DNA from: Bacteroidaceae bacterium | GTDB taxonomy: Bacteria > Bacteroidota > Bacteroidia > Bacteroidales > Bacteroidaceae | Direction of reading: 5' to 3' | Assembly (NCBI GenBank): GCA_017427185.1 | Contig: JAFRTJ010000047.1 | Location: forward strand, 25,072-89,071 | DNA: 64,000 nucleotides | Part shown: positions 58,701 through 64,000 of the stretch, in pieces | Layout: each line of letters starts with the position of its first letter | Position numbering within the stretch: the stretch's first letter is position 1 | Translations under genes and position numbers: made by a program | The notes under the pieces: generated by a model | What the model was told of the DNA's origin: nothing | What the model saw: the letters and a program-made list of their open reading frames with translations, nothing else | Databases searched by the model: none

Positions 58701-59358
58701 CAAAGCAATTGACTTGCAAGGCATGTACCTCAGCGACGATGTAAAGAATCTCCAAAAATATCGCATTTCATCAGAAGGAACAAAAACAGACACCCATATT
58801 CCGGCACATGGTTACAAGATTGTATGGTGTGACAAGCAAGTGCCAATTAGTCAACTCCATGCTTCCTTCAAGTTGGCCAACGAGGACAATGCATATGTAC
58901 TCCTTACTGCAGCTGATGAGAGTTGGACAGACACATTGGTGTACTGTGCGCATGAGGGGCGGGAATCTGTCGGTCGTTTCCCCGATGGAGGAACCAAAGT
59001 ATATCACATGGCACGCCCCACAATAGAAAAGCAGAACTTTGTAAACATGATAGCAACACTCTGGGAAGGTGAAGCTGTGGAAGGTAACGAGGAGAATGGA
59101 ATGGAGAATCTCGTGGCTCACGATGGAGACATGAGCATACGCTTCTCCAATAACATACTTTTCCTCAAGAACAACACACCACTTGATGTAGAGGTTCGTG
59201 TCTACACGCTCGGAGGCTCACTTGCCATGAGCCAGAAGCAAAATTTTTCAAACGGTTGTGGACAAGTAGATGTCCGATTGCTTTCACCTGGCACCTATGT
59301 GGCCGTCCTCCAGAACAGCGAGGGGGAAAAATGCAGCGTGAAGTTTATTTTGCCATAG
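55786..59358 (+). CDS. CotH-kinase and lamin-tail domain surface protein
   Basis: A 1190-residue secreted protein. Order: signal peptide; lamin-tail domain (about residues 25-150, VNEIQVENIDQF...GGWVELYNPSS); a chitobiase-C-like beta segment (AILRYTTNGSTPT, about 205); a CotH domain (about 270-620) with ILPVVTD-like start, GGWGRMQTPYSFKI, NLREPNNKHFI and the catalytic-type YDMDGAF near 535; a lectin-like segment near 820; a second lamin-tail domain (about 940-1070, WIELYNQTDKAIDLQGM); and a C-terminal sorting-like tail. CotH proteins are atypical protein kinases in spore coats and pathogens; in Bacteroidota the target is unknown. The GTG at 55783 precedes the chosen ATG. Confidence 0.88.
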   Translation: MRRNVLFAWAVAVWFPFVGNAQENADLIVNEIQVENIDQFVDPSWNFGGWVELYNPSSKPYRLRGCWVSDDVENLKKVHITQSVTVYGRSYKNLWFDHHDKYCPSQVNMKLNPEGGTFYLSDPDGNLILSQAYPPAVPRASWARMEDIMGDWGYSNSPTPEAPNVIRLALNGERMTLNDRLPAPEPDAVSGLFSKPFQVHVPIPEGAILRYTTNGSTPTLDNGSTSKDGVFTIAASMVLRMAFYGEGKMGSQVITRSYLKKDKNFCLPILSVVTDPDNLYSDELGIFVKGVNGRPGLGQTVKCNWNMDWDRPINFEYMDEKGTSLVNQEAEIRRCGGWGRMQTPYSFKIHSAKQYEGQSTMDYPFFQDKPYNKTKMLLLRNGGNCDYNYRMRDAFLQKLILSSGLDIDAQDYQPVVHYINGIYKGTLNLREPNNKHFIYSNYGLDEDEIDLFVIDNDTGYVQKSGTHESLQRWYDLSKTADKDKTYEEICQMVDIDEYCNYMAIKLFYGDGDWPGNNMKAWRPREKNGKWRYLLYDMDGAFTCGSPFTHFEEMKIHTFNTLLGEPVSNYTMEIEPVTIFLNMLRNEQFRKHFVDAVCILAGSVLEPSRCFPLIDEWAQLVYPMQILPDNGYGRNTSTIDGANDLKNKLNNQAAAMFPVMEDYTPLKISSFDALLLKLSSNLDEARLRLNGQIIPTGHFDGRAYAPVTLMAEAPSGYVFEGWKLISGNVQEGTPVFSHGESWTYYDKGSLDGKSWKRLGYSTSTWKDGIAPFGYGSAAGGYATNLTYGGNSNNKFPTYYFRKIFTLKDAPKGKVFHLKYHVDDGFILYINGKEACRYNMPSGGATFQTFSTTYAGTNPLSGMVTISSDLFREGVNVVAVEVHNHTPESSDIYWDAQLSYTTLSETSSQYLSTEAEFTIPSGQMELKACFRKQENDECPKAPPVMINEVSAGNSIFVNEYYKKSDWIELYNQTDKAIDLQGMYLSDDVKNLQKYRISSEGTKTDTHIPAHGYKIVWCDKQVPISQLHASFKLANEDNAYVLLTAADESWTDTLVYCAHEGRESVGRFPDGGTKVYHMARPTIEKQNFVNMIATLWEGEAVEGNEENGMENLVAHDGDMSIRFSNNILFLKNNTPLDVEVRVYTLGGSLAMSQKQNFSNGCGQVDVRLLSPGTYVAVLQNSEGEKCSVKFILP

Positions 59359-59402
59359 CATATTCTATTAATGACAAATTAGGTAGGGTCCGCTAATTTA
59401 AC

Positions 59403-59456
59403 CAATCTGAACAATGAAGTGCAAAAAAGGATTTGAGTCGCAGTTGAACCTGCGAC
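59403..59456 (+). repeat. Right copy of the 54-bp direct repeat
   Basis: Identical to 45371-45424 at 52 of 54 positions. Here it continues into the rest of an HTH reading frame instead of a T-run. Confidence 0.85.
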
Positions 59457-59622
59457 GGGTAATGAACAAAAAAATGTGAGTGATGTATGGCTGGCGAACC
59501 GCATAGGGGTAAGCCGGCAGACAGTGAACTACTGGATAAACGGCCAGCGGGATATGATGCTGAGCCGGTTGCATGAGGTCGCGGATGTGCTTGAAGTGCG
59601 TGTCCGCGACCTCTTTGATTAG
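59414..59622 (+). pseudogene. Frameshifted HTH (Cro/C1-type) regulator
   Basis: Frame zero reads MKCKKGFESQLNLRRVMNKK then stops at TGA 59477-59479. A -1 shift on the seven-A run (59468-59474) joins it to NVSDVWLANRIGVSRQTVNY and a further segment ending VLEVRVRDLFD before TAG 59620-59622. The composite of 69 residues is a typical small Bacteroidota HTH protein. Either one A was lost, or a programmed -1 slip on A AAA AAA produces the full protein. It stands before the VapE gene. Confidence 0.75.
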
Positions 59623-59648
59623 GGGGTTGTAAACTCTCGGTTTACTAT

Positions 59649-59679
59649 CTTGCACCACGACGGGAAGTTGTGGTGCAAG
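59649..59679. repeat. Perfect 10-bp inverted repeat upstream of vapE-like gene
   Basis: CTTGCACCAC (59649-59658) and GTGGTGCAAG (59670-59679) separated by 11 nt, no T-run. It lies 27 bp before the -7 box, so an operator for the neighbouring HTH protein is possible. Confidence 0.7.
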
Positions 59680-59705
59680 GGCTTGCGTTTGCCTGTTTGA
59701 TTTCA

Positions 59706-59713
59706 TACCTTTG
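59706..59713 (+). promoter_or_regulatory. -7 box of the VapE-like gene
   Basis: TACCTTTG matches the consensus; a TTG at 59683-59685 lies 20 bp upstream. The ATG at 59751 follows after about 37 bp and the longer upstream frame would cross the promoter. Confidence 0.6.
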
Positions 59714-59750
59714 TGGTCAGACATATATTTTTTTGTCAATCATTGTCGGT

Positions 59751-61076
59751 ATGGAAGAAGACAAACCTAAAAAGAAGTGGAAAAAGAAGGAAACGGATGG
59801 TGAGCACAAGCTGAACTGGAAGGAGTATATAGCTACGGTGGAGGACATCCAGAACTTCCTGATAGGGAGGATCCTGTTGCGTCACAACGTGATTATGGGG
59901 CGGGTGGAGTACCGGCTTCCGTCGAGTTGCGAGCATGAGGGTACAGACTGGCAACCCATCTGCGACCGTGTCGTCAATTCGCTTTGGACTGAACTGTCGG
60001 AAACGAAGATGGTAAGGGTGCAGGACCTGTATCGGGTGATCGAGTCGGATTTCGTGCCGGAATACCATCCGTTCAAGTTCTATCTCCAGCACCTGCCGCC
60101 CTGGGACGGGCAGAACCATATTCTGGCCATGTCGATGAGTGTATTGGTGAAGGGTGAGGTGGAGGAGCAGATGCTCTTTGGCGAGTACCTGACGAAGTGG
60201 CTGGTGGGTATGGTGGCGGGATGGGTGGACGACACGGTGGTGAACAACGTTATCCTGGTGCTGATAGGCGAGCAGGGCAGCTACAAGACGACGTGGTTCA
60301 ACTACCTGCTTCCGCCGGAATTGTCGAGCTATTTCTATACGAAGACCAACGCCAACCGCATGGGGCGCGATGACCTGCTGGCGCTGGCGAGGTTCGGACT
60401 GGTGTGCTGCGAGGAGCTGGACACGATGCGCCCCTCCGAACTGAACCAGCTGAAGGCGGCGGTCACCATGCTGTCGATTGACGAGCGGGCGGCGTATGCC
60501 CATTTCCACGAGCACAGAAAACACATCGCCTCGTTCTGCGGCACAGGCAACAACGCGCAGTTCCTGTCCGACCCGACGGGCAACCGCCGTTGGCTGCCGT
60601 TTGAGGTGGAGTCGATAGAGTCGCCTCGTGACACGCCCTTTGACTACACGGGCATTTACTCCCAGGCGTATGCACTCTATCGTCAGGGCTTCCGTTTCTG
60701 GTTCTCCCGTGAGGAGATCCTTCGGCTGTCGGTCCGCAACAAGCAGTTCGAGACGCCCCATTTAGAGCATGAGTTGGTGCAGCAGTATTTCCGCAGGCCA
60801 GTAGGCAAGGAACCTGGCGAGTTCATCAGCGTGGCGCTGGCCCTGCAGCTGGTGGGTGTGGGCATCACGCAGAAGCTCAGCAGTGTGCTGCTGGGACGGG
60901 CTTTCATGGAACTGGGCTTCGAGCGCAGGACGTGCAGGAACGTGCGCGGCTACATCGTCGTTCGCCGCTTGCCGGAAGAGATGCGGTCACTTCGTACCCT
61001 GATGGCTCAGGAATCCTCCCCCGAGACTCCTGTCCCTGAAACGAATACAGATACAGATGATACACTATTATTCTGA
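59751..61076 (+). CDS. VapE-like (virulence-associated E) ATPase with DUF3874-like C-terminus
   Basis: A 441-residue protein with a lysine-rich N-terminus, a P-loop LIGEQGSYKTTWFNYLLPPE (Walker A at about residues 173-181), an acidic Walker B-like LVCCEELDT and an arginine-finger-like block DPTGNRRWLPFE. This is the VapE fold, related to phage and island primase-helicases. The C-terminal part (about 360-430) resembles DUF3874 domains found with VapE in Bacteroidota. GC content is clearly higher than in the preceding surface genes. It is followed by a strong hairpin. Role in a mobile element or defence is inferred. Confidence 0.85.
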   Translation: MEEDKPKKKWKKKETDGEHKLNWKEYIATVEDIQNFLIGRILLRHNVIMGRVEYRLPSSCEHEGTDWQPICDRVVNSLWTELSETKMVRVQDLYRVIESDFVPEYHPFKFYLQHLPPWDGQNHILAMSMSVLVKGEVEEQMLFGEYLTKWLVGMVAGWVDDTVVNNVILVLIGEQGSYKTTWFNYLLPPELSSYFYTKTNANRMGRDDLLALARFGLVCCEELDTMRPSELNQLKAAVTMLSIDERAAYAHFHEHRKHIASFCGTGNNAQFLSDPTGNRRWLPFEVESIESPRDTPFDYTGIYSQAYALYRQGFRFWFSREEILRLSVRNKQFETPHLEHELVQQYFRRPVGKEPGEFISVALALQLVGVGITQKLSSVLLGRAFMELGFERRTCRNVRGYIVVRRLPEEMRSLRTLMAQESSPETPVPETNTDTDDTLLF

Positions 61077-61160
61077 AAAAACCTTCCTGCGTACACATGC
61101 GCATATATGTACGCAGGAGATATTTCCTGAAAACATCTGTATGTATCTGTATCTGTATTC
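61043..61160. repeat. Nested inverted repeats after the VapE-like gene
   Basis: Outer arms GAATACAGATACAGAT (61043-61058) and ATCTGTATCTGTATTC (61145-61160) are perfect 16-bp inverses. Inside them TCCTGCGTACA (61085-61095) and TGTACGCAGGA (61108-61118) form an 11-bp perfect stem. The left outer arm is within the end of the coding region. Confidence 0.85.
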
Positions 61161-61231
61161 ATCTCAACCATGACATTACAGAAACAAAATATTATATTCA
61201 AACCTCAAACCAAAACAAAAAACAAACAATC

Positions 61232-61384
61232 ATGATTTTGTACGTATTGCATCAGAACAGAAACGAGGTCTTGCCCGACTATGGCAGGTATCTCGTCTAT
61301 CCCGTCATCGAAGAGATCATCATCCTTGTGCTCATCGTCATCATCCTTAGCTTCATTGTACGGTCATGCGGCACATCGATTTGA
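61232..61384 (+). CDS. 50-residue membrane peptide, holin-like candidate
   Basis: Starts MILYVLHQNRNEVLPDYGRY and has one transmembrane segment (about residues 27-45, IIILVLIVIILSFIV). The upstream frame extends to 61097 but ATG 61232 is favoured by its position after the inverted repeat. It overlaps the amidase start by 19 bp. Small membrane peptides next to a peptidoglycan amidase are often holins or regulatory peptides, but no homology is recognised. Confidence 0.5.
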   Translation: MILYVLHQNRNEVLPDYGRYLVYPVIEEIIILVLIVIILSFIVRSCGTSI

Positions 61385-61791
61385 TTGTGATTCACTGTTC
61401 AGCCACGCGCTGCGACCAGAACTTTTCTGTGACAGCCCTCATCCGTTGGCACGAGGAAAAGTTCGGATTCACGGGCTACCACTATTACATTACCCGCGAC
61501 GGCAAGATCTACCAGACGCGCCACGAGAATCTGGTCGGTGCCCATGCCAAAGGCTACAACCGGCACTCGCTCGGCATCTGCTACGAAGGTGGTCTCGACG
61601 AGCAAGGTAAATCTGCCGACACCCGCACGCCCATGCAGAAACAGGCATTGCTCACACTGCTGCGTCGCTTGAAGAAAGAGCATCCCGATGCTGAGATCCT
61701 CGGCCACCGCGACCTGCCCAATGTCCATAAGGACTGTCCCTGCTTTGATGCCCGCTCAGAGTACCAGTGTCTGAAGCTCTTCAATGACTAA
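61366..61791 (+). CDS. N-acetylmuramoyl-L-alanine amidase (T7-lysozyme type, Amidase_2)
   Basis: A 141-residue zinc amidase cutting the MurNAc-L-alanine bond of peptidoglycan. Likely zinc ligands are His10 (VIHCSAT), His114 (ILGHRDLP) and Cys124 (HKDCPCFDA); GYHYYITRDGKIYQTR and NRHSLGICYEGG are conserved blocks. It has no signal peptide, so export or lysis would need a partner such as the preceding membrane peptide. This amidase plus VapE plus HTH set recurs in Bacteroidota accessory islands. Confidence 0.9.
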   Translation: MRHIDLIVIHCSATRCDQNFSVTALIRWHEEKFGFTGYHYYITRDGKIYQTRHENLVGAHAKGYNRHSLGICYEGGLDEQGKSADTRTPMQKQALLTLLRRLKKEHPDAEILGHRDLPNVHKDCPCFDARSEYQCLKLFND

Positions 61792-61880
61792 GGAAAAGAG
61801 TAGGGGAGTCTGAACCGGAAGAAGTGTTGCGCAGCCCCCAACATTTTGCCGGTAACGGGACCCGCAGAAAGCAAATAAAC

Positions 61881-62086
61881 TCTCTTGCGTGAAATATTCA
61901 TCCAAAGGAAGTGGTTTTCTCGGATTTTATGCTTACCTTTACCAGGTCGTAGCTGATTTTTGCCCATCTTTAAACGAACGCTGCATCAAGACAAATGGGA
62001 AGTCAGACATGGCAAAAATCCTGAGCAACTTTTGTTCCTCAGGAACTTATAAAGGAAATGAAAGCAAAGTGTTACAGAATTTAGGT
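61881..62086 (+). promoter_or_regulatory. Duplicated leader element, copy 1 (upstream of fucosidase)
   Basis: About 200 nt alignable with 63721-63920. Shared parts: an ATTTTATGCTTACCTTT block with a -7-like TACCTTTA (61934-61941), CCTGAGCAAC-loop-GTTCCTCAGG (62020-62043, one C/C mismatch), then ACTTATAAAG and GAATTTAGGT. The gene follows 15 bp later. The middle part is poorly conserved. Region 61792-61880 holds nothing recognised. Confidence 0.7.
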
Positions 62087-62100
62087 ATAATGCATAAGTT

Positions 62101-63567
62101 ATGGTTAAGGTCAGGTTTTTGATTTTCGCATTGATTGCAGGCTGCTTGTCAGGTTGCCAGAGTGTGAGTTCGCCTGCAGCCTATGGCCCCACACCTTCCG
62201 CTCGCCAGCTGGAATGGCATGAGACTCAGTTCTATGCCTTCATCTGTCTGTCTTCAGCAACTTATCGCGATGTGGAATGGGGGTATGGAGATATGGATCC
62301 TGATGAGTTCCAGCCCATCAAATTCGACCCGCGCCAATGGGTTGAAGTCGTCAAGTCTGCTGGGATGAAGGGTATGGTGCTTACATGCAAGCATCATGAC
62401 GGCTTCTGCCTGTGGCCCTCCAAACTGACAGATTACAGTGTGGCCCACAGTTCTTGGCGCGATGGCAAAGGGGATATTGTGGGCGATCTGGCGAAAGAAG
62501 CCAATCGTGCAGGGCTGAAGTTTGGTGTCTATCTCTCACCCTGGGACCGTCATGATCTGCGCTATGGCAAACCTGACTACATCGACTATTATCGAGGTCA
62601 GCTGCGCGAGCTGCTCACCAATTACGGCCCAATCTTTGAGGTCTGGCAGGATGGTGCAAATGGTGGAGACGGCTATTACGGGGGACGGTGCGAGCAACGT
62701 CGCGTGGACAGCAAAACATATTATGGTTGGGACGTGACTGACTCGATCGTTCGTGAGTTGCAACCTATGGCCTGCATCTTCAGCGATGGCGGACCTGATG
62801 TTCGCTGGTGCGGAAACGAAAGCGGATATGTGGGCGACCCCAACTGGGCTATCATGGATACGGAAGGTGCTTCGCCTGGCAACGCTGGGAACAACAGCCT
62901 GCAAAACGGCAATCCCAATGGCAACCGATGGGTGCCAGCTGAAGTGGATGTGAGCATCCGTCCTGGTTGGTTCTATCATGCTTCTGAGGACGACAAGGTA
63001 CGTAGTGTGGAGAACTTGATGAAGATTTACTATGAGTCAATAGGTCGTGGCGCGAACCTTATCCTGAACATACCGCCAAACAAAGAGGGGCTCATACATC
63101 CTGTGGATTCAGCTCGTTTCGCAGAGTTTGGCAAGGCATTGAAACTTGAGTTCAGCAATCCCTTGCAAGGCAAGGACGTGAAGGAATTGAGCGCCACCAA
63201 CGAACGAGGCGGAAGCCGAAAGTTTGGAGTCCGCAGGGTAATGGACGGCAAGAAGGATACCTATTGGGCCACAGATGACAGCATTCAGCAGGCTTCGATG
63301 ACGATGGTCCTGAAACAGGTTGAGCATCTCTATGCGATCCGACTGAAGGAACCCATTCAGTTGGGACAGAGGATAGAGTCCTTTGCCGTTGAAGCCCTCA
63401 GCACATCTGGTGAGTGGCAGACCATCGCTGAAGGTACTACCATTGGGCCGCGTCGCATTCTTCGCCTTCCCAGCATGGATGCTTCTGCCCTTCGCATTAC
63501 GGTAAGGAGCAGTCGTGCTTGTCCCCTGCTCAGCGAGGTGCAGCTCTTCCTGCCCCCAACGGAATAA
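62101..63567 (+). CDS. Glycoside hydrolase family 29 alpha-L-fucosidase
   Basis: A 488-residue lipoprotein (lipobox LSGC, cysteine 19). The GH29 barrel shows MVLTCKHHDGFCLWPSKLTD, FGVYLSPWDRH and the nucleophile aspartate Asp184 in VWQDGANG, followed by IFSDGGPDVRWCGNE and RGANLILNIPPNKEG. The sequence resembles the alpha-1,3/1,4-fucosidase group (GH29 B type). After about residue 350 a beta-sandwich resembling F5/8 type C (CBM32-like) is present. It acts on fucosylated host or plant glycans. A duplicated leader element precedes it. Confidence 0.92.
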   Translation: MVKVRFLIFALIAGCLSGCQSVSSPAAYGPTPSARQLEWHETQFYAFICLSSATYRDVEWGYGDMDPDEFQPIKFDPRQWVEVVKSAGMKGMVLTCKHHDGFCLWPSKLTDYSVAHSSWRDGKGDIVGDLAKEANRAGLKFGVYLSPWDRHDLRYGKPDYIDYYRGQLRELLTNYGPIFEVWQDGANGGDGYYGGRCEQRRVDSKTYYGWDVTDSIVRELQPMACIFSDGGPDVRWCGNESGYVGDPNWAIMDTEGASPGNAGNNSLQNGNPNGNRWVPAEVDVSIRPGWFYHASEDDKVRSVENLMKIYYESIGRGANLILNIPPNKEGLIHPVDSARFAEFGKALKLEFSNPLQGKDVKELSATNERGGSRKFGVRRVMDGKKDTYWATDDSIQQASMTMVLKQVEHLYAIRLKEPIQLGQRIESFAVEALSTSGEWQTIAEGTTIGPRRILRLPSMDASALRITVRSSRACPLLSEVQLFLPPTE

Positions 63568-63599
63568 TTCCTCGTTGCCTCTCTTCGCTCTGTGGGATG

Positions 63600-63677
63600 C
63601 AACACGTTGAAACATGAAAGACAACGTGTTGTGTCTGCAGTTTCAACGTGTTGTGTTCGAGGTTTCAACACGTTGTC
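63600..63677. repeat. Cluster of AACACGTTG repeats in alternating orientation
   Basis: Four copies: CAACACGTTGAAAC (63600-63613, plus), ACAACGTGTTGT (63621-63632, minus), TTTCAACGTGTTG (63641-63653, minus) and TTTCAACACGTTG (63663-63675, plus). The same word occurs at 32085-32160. Confidence 0.8.
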
Positions 63678-63720
63678 AGATTCGAGCGGAGAAAAAAGGG
63701 CCGACGTAACGGGAAAAAAG

Positions 63721-63920
63721 CTCTCACTTGAAAAATTCCTCCAAAAGGAGTGATTTTCTCAGATTTTATGCTTACCTTTGCCATGTCATGTGCGATTTTG
63801 CTTGTCTTGAAACGCAGCACTAAGGTAAGTGAAAAATCTGACATGACCAAATCCTGAGCAACTTTTTGTTGCTCAGGTACTTATAAAGAAAGTTAAATTA
63901 AAGTGCTGCGGAATTTAGGT
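63721..63920 (+). promoter_or_regulatory. Duplicated leader element, copy 2
   Basis: Alignable with 61881-62086. The -7 box is canonical here, TACCTTTG at 63773-63780, and the hairpin CCTGAGCAAC (63853-63862) / GTTGCTCAGG (63868-63877) is perfect with a TTTTT loop. The following gene starts at 63936. The hairpin is followed by TACTTATAAAG, not a T-run. Confidence 0.75.
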
Positions 63921-63935
63921 GAAACAAATTAAGTG

Positions 63936-64000
63936 ATGGACTACGGACAGATTATAGATAAGGTGTACACAGCCTGCCTGCCCTTCGCCAATGAAGGGAG
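63936..64000 (+). CDS. Start of a gene cut by the window edge (possibly glutaminase)
   Basis: Only 21 codons are visible (MDYGQIIDKVYTACLPFANE plus G). The pattern is compatible with the N-terminus of bacterial glutaminases ('i...y....p...eGkvA.YIP'), but the diagnostic part is outside the window, so the assignment is weak. It is preceded by the second copy of the leader element. Confidence 0.4.
   Translation, partial: MDYGQIIDKVYTACLPFANEG

Noticed and set aside
59736..60761. 341-codon minus-strand frame opposite the VapE-like gene
   Set aside because: Arginine/histidine-rich and without motifs; the plus strand carries a clear P-loop ATPase.
61889..62122. 77-codon plus-strand frame across the leader element
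   Set aside because: The frame is not preserved in the second copy of the element and it overlaps the fucosidase start in another frame.

Overview
The window looks like a chromosomal segment of a member of the Bacteroidota, most likely a Bacteroidales of the Prevotellaceae. Evidence seen directly: many promoters carry the Bacteroidota -7 box TAnnTTTG (several with a TTTG -33 element), Shine-Dalgarno sites are weak, the tRNA lacks an encoded CCA, and secreted proteins are typical of the group (TonB-dependent receptor, fasciclin lipoproteins, a C-terminal tail resembling type IX sorting tails). Sugar genes for rhamnose, xylan, arabinofuranose and fucose point to a gut or rumen glycan degrader. 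The species assignment is inference.

Layout. 0-24.8 kb is mostly housekeeping: a TonB receptor fragment, an outer membrane protein, an MlaFE-like ABC pair, lptB, tig-clpP-clpX, recQ, guaB, then a probable operon of two SurA-like isomerases, an OstA/LptA-like protein, a small membrane protein and mutL, followed by trpS and tRNA-Val(TAC). After the tRNA lies a short decayed stretch of three back-to-back tandem repeats abutting the C-terminal half of an LD-carboxypeptidase gene. purB, an RG/GYQ-rich pseudouridine synthase and asnS follow. 24.8-29.5 kb is a complete minus-strand rhamnose operon (kinase, isomerase, permease, aldolase). 29.7-41.3 kb holds an HD-domain nuclease-like protein, a pectate-lyase-like beta-helix protein, three queuosine/preQ0 genes (queA, queC, queF) around a DUF2027-Smr-like protein, a large secreted MG2-like protein, a sugar-kinase-like phosphotransferase and nhaA.

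41.4-59.4 kb is an accessory, surface-oriented region: a GH10 enzyme, a fasciclin lipoprotein, a broken toxin-antitoxin pair, a 1776-residue modular repeat protein, the degraded end of a further fasciclin gene, a second intact fasciclin lipoprotein, a GH127 enzyme and a CotH-kinase/lamin-tail protein. A 54-bp direct repeat (45371-45424 and 59403-59456) brackets the part from 45.4 to 59.4 kb; its right copy is the start of a frameshifted HTH gene. 59.4-61.8 kb is a compact cassette (HTH, VapE-like ATPase, 50-residue membrane peptide, N-acetylmuramoyl-L-alanine amidase) with nested perfect inverted repeats. The window ends with a GH29 fucosidase and the start of another gene, each preceded by a copy of the same ~200-nt leader element (61881-62086, 63721-63920) that carries a promoter box and a hairpin. 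That leader element, the dispersed AACACGTTG repeats, the nested inverted repeats and the duplicated surface locus are the most unusual things here.
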